64,000 nt of DNA from Desulfonatronovibrio hydrogenovorans DSM 9292 (GTDB lineage: Bacteria; Desulfobacterota; Desulfovibrionia; Desulfovibrionales; Desulfonatronovibrionaceae), in NCBI RefSeq assembly GCF_000686525.1, contig NZ_JMKT01000008.1, positions 434,001 through 498,000 of the forward strand. Direction: 5' to 3'. Below are positions 17,296 through 25,170 of the stretch, piece by piece. The translations under genes were made by a program, and so were the position numbers. The notes beneath the pieces are model-generated. The model had not been told where the DNA came from. It saw only the letters and a list, made by a program, of their open reading frames with translations, and made no database searches. Position 1 is the first letter of the stretch. The number at the start of each line of letters is the position of its first letter.

Positions 17296-18894
17296 TTACG
17301 CCTTCTCCTCTTTAAGCCATTTTTTGACCACTGCAAAGGCCTGGTCAAAGTTTTCCTCAACCAGCTGGGCGGCAAAAGCCTTGATGTCCTCAATCCGTTT
17401 CTGGGCCTGCATACCTTCCAGTTCTTCTTCACTCATGGATGCGCCGATGGCCTCTCGTTCCTCACCCTGGGGCAGGCCGGCCATTTCCTCGTCTTCCTCG
17501 GCAACCTTGGGCTTAAGGATGGCCATGACTATAGGTCTTACCACCAGGAGAAGGAAAAGTAAAACCAGCAGGGCGTTAAGCAGGGGTTTGCCTATGGTCT
17601 GGAAGTAGTCACCCATAGTGTCCATGAAAGTTGGGGTGGGTTCAGGATCCGGGATTCCAAAGGAGATGTTGCTGACTTCGATATTGTCGCCTCTGGCGTT
17701 GTCAAAGCCCACGGCCCGTTCAACCAGCTGTCTGATTCTTTCCATTTCTTCCTGGCTGAGGGCTTCGTATACCATCTCGCCGGCCTCGTTGGGGACATAT
17801 TTACCGTCCACAAGAACAGCCACGTTCAGTCGACTGACGTCACCCACGGAGCCGATTATATTCTGTTCTTCCCGGCTGATTTCAAAATTGGTGGTCCTGG
17901 TTTCCCTGGATGTTTCCTGAGATGTGGCCGGACCTGTGTATCCATCTCCGTGAAACGGGGCTTCTGGAACACCGGCTTCCATATGGGTTTCGCCTCGACT
18001 TTGCTCCTCTGAACGCTGCTCACTGCGAACCACGGAGCTGTCGGGATCGAACAGTTCCTTTCGGATGGTTCGGCGATTAAAGTCCAGATCTGCGTTGACT
18101 TTGGCTATAACCCGTCCCGGACCGGTAATGGGTGTAAGCATGTGTTCGATTCGGCGTTCAAGATTCTGTTGAAAAGCAAGCTGATACTCCAGCTGAGTGC
18201 TGCTCAACCCCTCCAGAGTGTCTGCCCTGGGCTGATAGAGCACTCTTCCCCGGGTGTCTGAGATGGTAACCCGGTCTGGGTCCATTCCTTCAACCCCGGT
18301 AGTGATCAGGTTGACAATGCTCTGGACCTGTCTGGAATCAAGGGTGCGTCCTGATCTGAGCTGCAGGACAATAGAAGCTGAGGGAGGGGTCTGTTCTTCT
18401 ATGAACAGACTGCGGCTGGGAAGAACAAGATGGACCCTGGCCTGCTCCACTTCTTCGAACTCAGCAATGGTTCGAGACAACTCCCCCTGGAGAGCGCGTT
18501 GATAATTAATCCTCTGGACAAAATCGGTCTGGCCGATTCTGCTTTCATCAAACAGTTCAAATCCTATTCCGGAGCCGTGGAGAACACCCTCTCCGGCCAC
18601 CACCAGCCTGAGTCGATGGACATCGTCTTTGGGAACCATCACGGTAGTCCCTCCATCAGTCAGACGATACCTGGAACCTTCCCTGTCCAGGATATTCATT
18701 ACCCTTGAGGCGTCTTCGGTGTGTAGGTTGGCATACAATACCTGGTAATCAGGCCTGGCCAGGAAAAACATGAGCAGAATAAAAGTCAGGATGACTGATG
18801 CTCCCAGTCCGGCCATAAGAATTTTCTGAGGCAGAGAGCTTCCCGTCCAGACGCTGGTGACCTTGGCCGTAATATTATCTAAGAATGGAGGCAT
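17296..18894 (-). CDS. fliF: Flagellar MS-ring protein FliF
   Basis: Forms the MS ring in the inner membrane. First membrane helix at about residues 25-47 (ILMAGLGASVILTFILLMFF), ring-building motifs in the periplasmic domain (YQVLYANLHTEDASRVMNIL, INYQRALQGELSRTIAEFEE, ARVHLVLPSRSLFIEEQTPP), second helix near residue 440-465 (LLNALLVLLFLLLVVRPIVM), and a C-terminal FliG-binding tail. 532 aa, normal length. Confidence 0.96.
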   Translation of the reverse strand: MPPFLDNITAKVTSVWTGSSLPQKILMAGLGASVILTFILLMFFLARPDYQVLYANLHTEDASRVMNILDREGSRYRLTDGGTTVMVPKDDVHRLRLVVAGEGVLHGSGIGFELFDESRIGQTDFVQRINYQRALQGELSRTIAEFEEVEQARVHLVLPSRSLFIEEQTPPSASIVLQLRSGRTLDSRQVQSIVNLITTGVEGMDPDRVTISDTRGRVLYQPRADTLEGLSSTQLEYQLAFQQNLERRIEHMLTPITGPGRVIAKVNADLDFNRRTIRKELFDPDSSVVRSEQRSEEQSRGETHMEAGVPEAPFHGDGYTGPATSQETSRETRTTNFEISREEQNIIGSVGDVSRLNVAVLVDGKYVPNEAGEMVYEALSQEEMERIRQLVERAVGFDNARGDNIEVSNISFGIPDPEPTPTFMDTMGDYFQTIGKPLLNALLVLLFLLLVVRPIVMAILKPKVAEEDEEMAGLPQGEEREAIGASMSEEELEGMQAQKRIEDIKAFAAQLVEENFDQAFAVVKKWLKEEKA

Positions 18895-18955
18895 GTTCGA
18901 CCCCGTTTAAAAAGTTTTATTTTTTCAAGGAATTACCAAAATATCCCATATTTGA

Positions 18956-19267
18956 CTAAAACGGCATGTGCATGAGTTCCTTATATGCCTCCATGACTTT
19001 TCCCCGGACTGCTGTGGTCATCTGCATGGCCACTCCAGCTTTCTGCATGGCAATCATCAGTTCATGGACGTTCTGATTTTCGCCTGAAGCAAAGGCCTTG
19101 ATCATCTGGTTTTTTTCCGTCTGCATGGAGTTGACCTTGTTCAGGGATTTTTTCAGGGTGTCCGTAAAGTCATCATAGACCATGTTCTTTTTCTGGGACT
19201 CCTTGAGTTCGTTGCCTGATTCAAGGGCGCTGGTATAAGCTTTGATGGCCATGGGGGATATGCTCAT
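18956..19267 (-). CDS. fliE: Flagellar hook-basal body complex protein FliE
   Basis: Small rod/export-gate adaptor between the MS ring and the proximal rod. Family features: FTDTLKKSLNKVNSMQTEKN in the middle and the C-terminal VHELMIAMQKAGVAMQMTTA followed by VRGKVMEAYKELMHMPF. 103 aa. It sits between flgC and fliF in the expected order, separated from each by 60-100 noncoding bases without an obvious promoter. Confidence 0.94.
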   Translation of the reverse strand: MSISPMAIKAYTSALESGNELKESQKKNMVYDDFTDTLKKSLNKVNSMQTEKNQMIKAFASGENQNVHELMIAMQKAGVAMQMTTAVRGKVMEAYKELMHMPF

Positions 19268-19364
19268 TGGTAATGCTCCTTAAAAGAAAGATTCCGGTAG
19301 CTGACTTTGCTCAGGTAAAAAAAGAGCCGGCTATTAAACAGGTTATATGGCTGATGGTTTTAGA

Positions 19365-19802
19365 TCAGCGGCCAATTTCAAGGGCCTTGTTATACATGCT
19401 CTTGGTAGTTGTTATGGCTGAAACATTGGCTTCATAGGTCCGCATGGCTGTAAGCATATTGGCCATTTCCTCGACCACGTTGATGTCAGGCAGGCTGACA
19501 TAGCCCTCCTGGTTTGCATCAGGGTGGCCCGGGTCATAGACCTGTTTAAATGGCCTGTTATCGTTGAGGACAGCCTTGGCCTTGACGCCGCGAAGCTCTC
19601 TTTCAAGTTCGGTCTGCATGGCTTTGGCAAAAGGAGTTTCCACTGGCACGGCCTTGAATAATACGGTCTTGCGTTTATACGGTCCCCCCTCTGGTGTGCG
19701 GGTGGTGTTGACGTTGGCCAGATTCATGGAAATGGTATTCAGGTGGGTTCTTTCAGCACTTAAGGCTGAAGCTCCGATATCAAGGGATTTCATAAAGCTC
19801 AT
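19365..19802 (-). CDS. flgC: Flagellar basal-body rod protein FlgC
   Basis: Proximal rod subunit. N-terminal rod signature LNTISMNLANVNTTRTPEGG with PYKRKTVLFKAV, and C-terminal VSLPDINVVEEMANMLTAMR with TYEANVSAITTTKSMYNKAL. 145 aa, usual size. Its ATG overlaps the flgB stop (TAATG), so the two rod genes are translationally coupled. Confidence 0.96.
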   Translation of the reverse strand: MSFMKSLDIGASALSAERTHLNTISMNLANVNTTRTPEGGPYKRKTVLFKAVPVETPFAKAMQTELERELRGVKAKAVLNDNRPFKQVYDPGHPDANQEGYVSLPDINVVEEMANMLTAMRTYEANVSAITTTKSMYNKALEIGR

Positions 19803-20212
19803 TATCTTCCTCCTTCAGTGATGGCCGTTTTCAGGCCTTCGAAGTTTTTCTGCATCACCTGGGTAAGGGCATTATACATCAGGGTATTCTTGGCCATGAT
19901 GGCCATTTCCTTATCCAGATCCACAGCATCTTCCCCCTGGTAGACCCTGGGTTCAATGCTTTTGAAAAAGTCCGGGCCAAAAGTGTTGGGATCAAACTTG
20001 GCTGGGAGATGCATTTTGTCGGTCCTGGTGACCCTTCCTTTGGAATCCAGGTCCAGAGCGGCCTGGAGACGCTCCTCGAATTCCACCCGCCTGGCCTTGT
20101 AGCCCGGTGTTTTGACATTGGCCAGGTTGGACGAGACAACATTTTGACGTTTGAGACGCATATCCAGAACCCTGCCGGTCAGGTGGATATGGGTTCCAAA
20201 TAATGATTTCAT
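19802..20212 (-). CDS. flgB: Flagellar basal-body rod protein FlgB
   Basis: Proximal rod subunit that starts the flgB-flgC-fliE-fliF-fliG-fliH-fliI operon. Motifs: RLKRQNVVSSNLANVKTPGY near the N-terminus, and AVDLDKEMAIMAKNTLMYNA with LTQVMQKNFEGLKTAI at the end. 136 aa. A sigma-54-like promoter lies 54-69 bases upstream on the same strand. Confidence 0.95.
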   Translation of the reverse strand: MKSLFGTHIHLTGRVLDMRLKRQNVVSSNLANVKTPGYKARRVEFEERLQAALDLDSKGRVTRTDKMHLPAKFDPNTFGPDFFKSIEPRVYQGEDAVDLDKEMAIMAKNTLMYNALTQVMQKNFEGLKTAITEGGR

Positions 20213-20265
20213 GCTTTACTCCTGATATGTTTTGATCTGGTCGCTATTTTTGTTTTTAATACCCT

Positions 20266-20281
20266 AGCAACTCCTGTTCCA
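20266..20281 (-). promoter_or_regulatory. Candidate sigma-54 promoter for the flgB operon
   Basis: Minus strand reads TGGAACAGGAGTTGCT: GG at -24 and GC at -12 separated by exactly 10 bases, matching TGGCACG-N4-TTGCW at both invariant dinucleotides and all of TTGCT. Predicted transcription start is near 20255, about 43 bases before the flgB ATG. Control of rod/MS-ring genes by sigma-54 is common in polar flagellates, and rpoN lies in this window. Confidence 0.72.
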
Positions 20282-20341
20282 TGTCCGGAGGATAAAGGGA
20301 TAAGGCGACGAATTTCAGGATAAAAAATGTACATAGGGATG

Positions 20342-20357
20342 TGGCATGTTTGTTGCT
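20342..20357 (+). promoter_or_regulatory. Candidate sigma-54 promoter for the TPR gene
   Basis: Plus strand reads TGGCATGTTTGTTGCT, matching the TGGCACG-N4-TTGCW consensus at 11 of 12 specified positions with the correct GG-N10-GC spacing. Predicted start is near 20368, 33 bases before the TPR gene ATG. It is divergent from, and 60 bases away from, the flgB promoter, so one activator bound between or nearby could drive both. Confidence 0.78.
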
Positions 20358-20400
20358 TCTGCCTATGCAGAATGTAATTGATAACTTGCGGAGGAGAATT

Positions 20401-20961
20401 ATGAGCAACAGTCTTGATTATGAAATCAACAAGGAACTTGGAGAATGCTATCTGTTCATGGGTGAGCTGGACAAGGCCGAACAGTATTATCAGAAGGCTG
20501 CCGGATCCAACGGGGTTCATGCCGATCCATTTATCGGACTGGCCACTATAGCGGTTCAAAAGGGTGAGTTAAAAAAGGCAGGAACCTTATATGAGAAGGC
20601 CTCAAAGGTCGAACCCAATGACAAGGCTTTTGCCGGGCTTGGGCTTATCGAGTCTGAGATCGGTTCCAAAGAGCGGGCCTATGGGCTGTTTGAGGAATCT
20701 CTGAAGCTTAATCCCGGTAATCTCATTGCTCTGTACGGCCTTGTTCAGGTCGGGCACTCCCTGGGGAGGATTGAGTCAGTCATTGAATATCTGGAAAGAG
20801 CTCTGGAAATGGACCCTGGAAAGATAGATGTTCGCTTTTCTCTGGCTGGTTGTCTTAAAAGCCTTGGAAGGATCCAGAATGCCAGAGAGCATATTGAAAT
20901 AATTCTGGAAGCTGATCCGGAAAATCAGGCAGCCAAAGAGCTCCTGGCTGAAATTTCCTGA
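20401..20961 (+). CDS. Tetratricopeptide repeat protein
   Basis: Protein of 186 aa made almost wholly of TPR units, a protein-binding superhelix: e.g. NKELGECYLFMGELDKAEQY, FIGLATIAVQKGELKKAGTL, AGLGLIESEIGSKERAYGLF, LYGLVQVGHSLGRIESVIEY and CLKSLGRIQNAREHIEIILE. No signal peptide, so cytoplasmic. ATG 20401 has a GGAGGAG box 5 bases upstream; an earlier in-frame start is weaker and would lie before the predicted transcript start. Being divergent from flgB under a matching sigma-54 promoter suggests a flagellar or chemotaxis-linked role, which is inference. Confidence 0.85.
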   Translation: MSNSLDYEINKELGECYLFMGELDKAEQYYQKAAGSNGVHADPFIGLATIAVQKGELKKAGTLYEKASKVEPNDKAFAGLGLIESEIGSKERAYGLFEESLKLNPGNLIALYGLVQVGHSLGRIESVIEYLERALEMDPGKIDVRFSLAGCLKSLGRIQNAREHIEIILEADPENQAAKELLAEIS

Positions 20962-20982
20962 CAGAACTCTCCTCCCGGTAAA

Positions 20983-21020
20983 CAGCCGGTCCGGGCATCA
21001 GCCTGAAACCGGACCGGCTG
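20983..21020 (+). terminator. Perfect 12-bp inverted repeat after the TPR gene
   Basis: CAGCCGGTCCGG at 20983-20994 pairs perfectly with CCGGACCGGCTG at 21009-21020 around a 14-base loop. No T-run follows directly. It could terminate or protect the 3' end of the TPR transcript, or act together with the next hairpin. Confidence 0.5.
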
Positions 21021-21030
21021 AAATTGCCTG

Positions 21031-21058
21031 AAATATCTTGCCAGGCAAGATATTTTTT
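21031..21058 (+). terminator. Intrinsic terminator or attenuator before the IMP cyclohydrolase gene
   Basis: A 25-base near-palindrome (AAATATCTTGCC, one central A, then GGCAAGATATTT) runs straight into TTTTTT at 21053-21058. It lies 31 bases before the purH-type start codon. It may end the TPR transcript or, with the preceding hairpin, control read-through into the purine gene. Confidence 0.65.
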
Positions 21059-21088
21059 GGCATTTTTTTGTCTTCAGGGAGGAAGACG

Positions 21089-21679
21089 ATGCAAATTTTG
21101 CCTGTTAAAAGAGCTTTGATCAGCGTGACCCATAAGGACGGTCTTGCAAAACTGGCCCGGTTTCTGGATGAGAAGGGTGTTGAGATTGTCTCTACCGGGG
21201 GCACTGCCAGACTTTTGCAGGAGCAAGGCATAGCTGTGACCAGAGTAAGCGATGTTACCGGATTCCCGGAAATTCTGGGCGGCAGGGTCAAGACTCTGCA
21301 CCCTCATATTCACGCCGGCATCCTTGCTGACAAGGATGATCCGGATCATTCCGGAACCATGAAGGAACTGGGGATTAATTTTTTTGATCTGGTTTGCGTC
21401 AACCTGTACGATTTTGCCCGAGCAGTTGCTGATGATGCTGATGCCAGAGAAGCAGTGGAAAAGATCGACATAGGCGGCCCTGCCTTGCTGCGGGCCTCGG
21501 CCAAGAATTTTCACAGTGTATGCGTTCTTCCAGATCCAGGTTTTTATGATCCGTTCATGGAGATGGTTCAGAAGAAAGACGGTGTTGATCTTGCCTTCAG
21601 GCAGGAAACTGCTGCATATACCTTTGAAATGACCTCCAGCTATGATCAGATGATATCAAGGTATCTGCGAAAAAAATAG
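21089..21679 (+). CDS. purH: Stand-alone IMP cyclohydrolase (PurH N-terminal domain)
   Basis: Catalyses closure of FAICAR to IMP, the last step of purine synthesis. Only the MGS-like cyclohydrolase domain is present: RALISVTHKDGLAKLARFLD, EIVSTGGTARLLQEQGI, GFPEILGGRVKTLHPHIHAG, VCVNLYDFARAV and IDIGGPALLRASAKNF. It ends at 196 aa without the AICAR transformylase domain of bifunctional PurH. ATG 21089 follows a GGGAGGAAG box. The formyltransferase must be encoded elsewhere. hflX starts 20-70 bases downstream. Confidence 0.92.
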   Translation: MQILPVKRALISVTHKDGLAKLARFLDEKGVEIVSTGGTARLLQEQGIAVTRVSDVTGFPEILGGRVKTLHPHIHAGILADKDDPDHSGTMKELGINFFDLVCVNLYDFARAVADDADAREAVEKIDIGGPALLRASAKNFHSVCVLPDPGFYDPFMEMVQKKDGVDLAFRQETAAYTFEMTSSYDQMISRYLRKK

Positions 21680-21698
21680 CTGGCAGGGAGGATTATCC

Positions 21699-23363
21699 AT
21701 AGCTAAAAAACCTCATGGGAACCTGACCGGCCTGAAACCGAGCCAGGTGAAAGCGTTATCCAGGCTTTACTTCAGGGTCTATCCCTCCTGTCCCGGATTT
21801 ACCCCTGAGCAGTTGTACGAGCTGGCAGGGATATCCCACCAGCTTAAGAGACAGGTCGGTCTGCTTATAGATCGTCGGGGTCATGTACTCATGGTCCTGG
21901 TGGGTGACCATGAAGGGATTCTCATCCCCAGGCTGGAAAGATTTCGTCAAAGTTCCGGCAGGCTCCGAGGGATAAGGCTCATTCATACCCACATCAATTC
22001 GTCTCCCCTGACCAGGGAAGATCTCATGGACATGGTCTTTCTGCGTCTGGATTCAGTTTCTCTTCTGACCCTGGACCGGAACGGAGAGCCAGACCTGTTT
22101 CAATGGGCTCACTTATTGCCCCCTAACCCCAAAAATGATCCCTATCTGGTGCATGATCCGGTTCATTGGACCATGGTGGACTTTGATTTCCGGGAAAACG
22201 CCGACTCTCTGGAAAAAGAGCTGGACCGGACTGGTGCAGTCCTTGCTCCTGGGTCCGGAGGCGAGGGCCGGGCCATTCTGGTTAGCGTGGACACTGCTCC
22301 CAGGAAGGAGCAGGAAAAGTCACTGGCTGAGCTGGCGGCTTTGGCTCAAACCGCAGGGCTTGAGGTTGGAGAAACCATGATTCAGAGGGTCCCCAGGATT
22401 AACCCCAGGTTTATAATGGGCAAGGGCAAACTTTCGGAACTGGAGGTCATGGCCCTCCAGCACGGTGCCTCCATAATCGTGTTTGACCAGGAACTTACTC
22501 CTTCCCAGCTCCGGAACATTGTTCAGGTTACTGATCGTAAGGTTCTGGACCGGACTCAGCTTATCCTTGACATATTTGCCCAGCATGCCACCACTAAGGC
22601 CGGCAAGCTGCAGGTGGAAATGGCCCAGCTCAAATACACGCTGCCAAGACTCATCAAACAGGACAGGGCGTTGAGCAGACTGGCCGGAGGGATTGGTGGC
22701 CGGGGTCCGGGCGAAACCAAGCTGGAGTTGGACAGACGGAAGATCAGAGACAGGATTAAAAAAATCAAGGATGATCTCAGAGCCCTGAGAAAGCACAGGC
22801 AGAACACTAGATCAAAAAGACAGCAGGCTGATGTTCCGGTGGTGTCCCTGGTTGGCTACACCAATGCAGGCAAGTCCACCCTGCTCAACACCCTCACCCA
22901 CAGCCATATCCCGGCTGAGGACAAACTTTTTGCCACCCTTGACCCCACCAGCCGGAGGATTCGTTTTCCAGAAGACATGGAGGTGATTCTGACCGACACT
23001 GTTGGGTTTATCAGGGATCTGCCCCAGGATCTGCAGGAGGCGTTCATGGCCACTTTAGAAGAGCTTTCTCAGGCCAGGGTGCTTATCCATGTGGCAGATG
23101 CCTCCCATGCTGATGTCCAGGAACAGACTCTAGCCGTAGAAAAGATCCTTGAAAGCCTGGATCTGGATTCCAAAGATCTGATTCTGGCCTTGAACAAATG
23201 GGACCAGGTCAGTCCTGAACAGCGTATTGCTCTGTTAAGGAACCATCCTCAGGGGATACCGGTTTCAGCCCTGGACAGAGCCAGCCTGACTCCTCTGGTG
23301 GAGGCTGTGTCCAGGCTGATAAAGACCGGACCGGATATTTCTGGTAAACAAGAGGTGAATTAA
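21699..23363 (+). CDS. hflX: Ribosome-associated GTPase HflX, probable ATA start
   Basis: GTPase that splits or rescues stalled ribosomes. N-terminal HflX domain (GLEVGETMIQRVPRINPRFI, MGKGKLSELEVMAL, DRTQLILDIFAQHATTKAGK), glycine-rich linker IGGRGPGETKLELDRR, then the G domain: GYTNAGKSTLLNTL (G1), LDPTSRRI, DTVGFIRDLP (G3) and NKWD (G4). An additional N-terminal domain begins at an HflX-like NLTGLKPSQVKALSRLY, which is only included if translation starts upstream of GTG 21747; the one plausible codon with a GGGAGG box 7 bases before it is ATA at 21699. Confidence 0.92.
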   Translation: MAKKPHGNLTGLKPSQVKALSRLYFRVYPSCPGFTPEQLYELAGISHQLKRQVGLLIDRRGHVLMVLVGDHEGILIPRLERFRQSSGRLRGIRLIHTHINSSPLTREDLMDMVFLRLDSVSLLTLDRNGEPDLFQWAHLLPPNPKNDPYLVHDPVHWTMVDFDFRENADSLEKELDRTGAVLAPGSGGEGRAILVSVDTAPRKEQEKSLAELAALAQTAGLEVGETMIQRVPRINPRFIMGKGKLSELEVMALQHGASIIVFDQELTPSQLRNIVQVTDRKVLDRTQLILDIFAQHATTKAGKLQVEMAQLKYTLPRLIKQDRALSRLAGGIGGRGPGETKLELDRRKIRDRIKKIKDDLRALRKHRQNTRSKRQQADVPVVSLVGYTNAGKSTLLNTLTHSHIPAEDKLFATLDPTSRRIRFPEDMEVILTDTVGFIRDLPQDLQEAFMATLEELSQARVLIHVADASHADVQEQTLAVEKILESLDLDSKDLILALNKWDQVSPEQRIALLRNHPQGIPVSALDRASLTPLVEAVSRLIKTGPDISGKQEVN

Positions 23364-23417
23364 TAGTTATTTTATGGTTAAATAAACTGATCAGAAAGTT
23401 GAATGGTTATCAGCCAC

Positions 23418-23452
23418 AAAAAAAGGACCCCTCTTAAGAGGAGTCCTTTTTT
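23418..23452. terminator. Bidirectional intrinsic terminator between hflX and plsY
   Basis: A seven-A run, GGAC, a palindromic CCTCTTAAGAGG core, GTCC and a six-T run form a hairpin flanked by A and T tracts, so it can work for the convergent hflX (plus) and plsY (minus) transcripts. There is one C/A mismatch in the stem. Confidence 0.85.
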
Positions 23453-23474
23453 ATTTATTTGGGTGGAAAAGGCG

Positions 23475-24071
23475 CTATTCTTCAGTTTGAGTGCGACGCC
23501 AATTGCTTTCTTCACCGCTCAGAAGACGATGGATATTCTCTTCATGTCTCCAGAATACCAGGCCAAGAATTATCAGGGAAACCAGAATATAGGCAAAGTT
23601 GCCTGTAATAAGAAACAGGACCGGAGCCGAGCTGACCAGTGCCAGGGAACCGAGAGATACAAAGCCGGTCAGGTAGATTACAGCCAGACAGATTCCAATG
23701 GCCCAGACTGCGGCACCCGGAGCAAGGGCCAGGAATACTCCAACGGTCGTGGCCACGCCCTTCCCGCCTTTGCCATACAGGAATACGGAGTACATATGTC
23801 CAATGATAACAGCTAAGGCTGTCAGGGAGATGAAAATGGCCGAGGAACTGAACTTATAGGCTATCATGATGGGCATGTAACCTTTGAAGATGTCCAGCAG
23901 CAGTACGGCGAATCCGTATTTGAACCCGCACAGCCTGGCCACATTGGTAGCACCGATGTTTTTGCTGCCTTGCTGGCGGGGATCGATTTTGCAGAAGGAC
24001 TGGGCTATCAGGATGCCGAAGGGCAGGGAACCAAGGATGTAGCATAAGCCAAGCCAGATTATGGTTACCAT
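23475..24071 (-). CDS. plsY: Glycerol-3-phosphate acyltransferase PlsY
   Basis: Integral membrane enzyme that transfers acyl from acyl-phosphate to glycerol-3-phosphate, the first step of phospholipid synthesis. Conserved loops: GLCYILGSLPFGILIAQSFC, DPRQQGSKNIGATNVARLCG, KGYMPIMIAY, VIIGHMYSVFLYGKGGKGVA, then further membrane helices. 198 aa, usual length. AAGGAG lies 6 bases before ATG. Convergent with hflX. Confidence 0.95.
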   Translation of the reverse strand: MVTIIWLGLCYILGSLPFGILIAQSFCKIDPRQQGSKNIGATNVARLCGFKYGFAVLLLDIFKGYMPIMIAYKFSSSAIFISLTALAVIIGHMYSVFLYGKGGKGVATTVGVFLALAPGAAVWAIGICLAVIYLTGFVSLGSLALVSSAPVLFLITGNFAYILVSLIILGLVFWRHEENIHRLLSGEESNWRRTQTEE

Positions 24072-24281
24072 TATTTACTCCTTGTTATTTTAGCTGTGAT
24101 CAGCGATTTATGTTTACTGATGGTCATGCTGCCAGGAAAAGAAACTTGCCATTGTCTCAGAATCAATGTGTAATAATGATTACTGTCAGTTCAGTCCCGG
24201 CAGTTGGATGATTTGCAAAATCCCATAAAATATAACCGGAGCAGTCGAAAAAGTAAAATTTATTTTTTCGGGAAAAACTTC

Positions 24282-24310
24282 TTGCCAATTTCATGACCCT
24301 CATATATAAG
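24282..24310 (+). promoter_or_regulatory. Sigma-70 promoter of tRNA-Phe
   Basis: TTGCCA at 24282-24287, a 17-base spacer and TATAAG at 24305-24310. The predicted start near 24317 lies 14 bases before the tRNA 5' end. Confidence 0.6.
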
Positions 24311-24330
24311 CCTTTACTCGTGCTTAGTCA

Positions 24331-24406
24331 GCCGAGGTAGCTCAGTCGGTAGAGCAGGGGACTGAAAATCCCCGTGTCGGCGGTTCAATTCCGTCCCTCG
24401 GCACCA
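24331..24406 (+). tRNA. tRNA-Phe (GAA)
   Basis: 76-base cloverleaf with encoded CCA: acceptor stem GCCGAGG pairs with CCTCGGC, D-loop AGCTCAGTCGGTAGAGC, anticodon loop CTGAAAA in a GGGGA/TCCCC stem giving anticodon GAA, and T-loop GGTTCAATTCC. Followed 10 bases later by a strong terminator. Confidence 0.97.
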
Positions 24407-24415
24407 TGAATTTTT

Positions 24416-24451
24416 AAAAAGCCTGTACCTTTGTGGTGCAGGCTTTTTTTT
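24416..24451 (+). terminator. Intrinsic terminator of tRNA-Phe
   Basis: AAAAAGCCTGTACC, short loop TTTGT, GGTGCAGGC and a run of eight T. The nine-base stem has one G-U pair. Confidence 0.9.
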
Positions 24452-24550
24452 GGGCTGCTTTAGGGGTTCTGGATTTATGGCCATTCGATGCATTACCGGC
24501 TAGATTAGTTGAGGTGGTTTTAAAAGTAGGATACTGATAACCTGGCAAAG

Positions 24551-24582
24551 GCAGCCACTTTTAAGGCTGCAGGCATTTTTTT
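24551..24582 (+). terminator. Weak hairpin with T-run upstream of cheD
   Basis: GCAGCC at 24551-24556 pairs with GGCTGC at 24565-24570, and seven T follow at 24576-24582 after a six-base gap. It ends 20 bases before the cheD start, so it could be a back-up terminator for tRNA-Phe or a leader element for cheD. Confidence 0.35.
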
Positions 24583-24602
24583 GCTGAGGCGGTCAGGGAC
24601 TC

Positions 24603-25160
24603 ATGAGAAAACATATTCACATCCATATCGGTGAATGCAGAGCCAGCAGAGAGCCGGCTGTTCTTCACACCATCCTTGGATCCTGCGTGGCTGTCTGCCT
24701 GTTTGACTCTGTCCGTCGGATCGGAGGGATGAATCACATCCTTTTGCCGGGCAAGGCCGATCTGAAAAAATTTGACGTATCCGCCAGGTACGGGGTCAAT
24801 GCCATGGAGATACTCATCAACGAGATGATGAAGCTGGGGGCGGCGCGAAAGGACTTTATTGCCAAGGCTTTTGGAGGGGCGCACATGATTCCTTCCATAT
24901 CCAGGGACAATGGCGTGGGCAGGAAGATCGCATCCTTTGTCCTGGAGTTTTTGCGAAATGAGCATATCAGAATAGTGAGCAGTGATTTGGGAGGTGTTGA
25001 GTCCAGGAAGATACTCTTCTATACTGACACTGGAGAGGTTTTTCTCAAAAGGGTTCCTTCCGGCTATGTCAGCAGACTGGCTCAAAGGGAACAGGCCGAG
25101 TCAGCCCGGATCAGGCAGGAGTCTCAGCAGGCAGGGGATATTACCCTGTTTGATAAGTAA
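24603..25160 (+). CDS. cheD: Chemoreceptor glutamine deamidase CheD
   Basis: Deamidates glutamines on chemoreceptors and can bind CheC-type phosphatases. Catalytic Cys in HTILGSCVAVCLFD and catalytic His in GGMNHILLPG; also YGVNAMEILINEMMKLGA, AFGGAHMI and SSDLGGVESRKILFYTDTGE. 185 aa. No other chemotaxis gene is in the window. An AGGGA box lies just before the ATG. Convergent with the hybrid kinase gene (10 bases between stops). Confidence 0.93.
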   Translation: MRKHIHIHIGECRASREPAVLHTILGSCVAVCLFDSVRRIGGMNHILLPGKADLKKFDVSARYGVNAMEILINEMMKLGAARKDFIAKAFGGAHMIPSISRDNGVGRKIASFVLEFLRNEHIRIVSSDLGGVESRKILFYTDTGEVFLKRVPSGYVSRLAQREQAESARIRQESQQAGDITLFDK

Positions 25161-25170
25161 CTGAGTCAAC

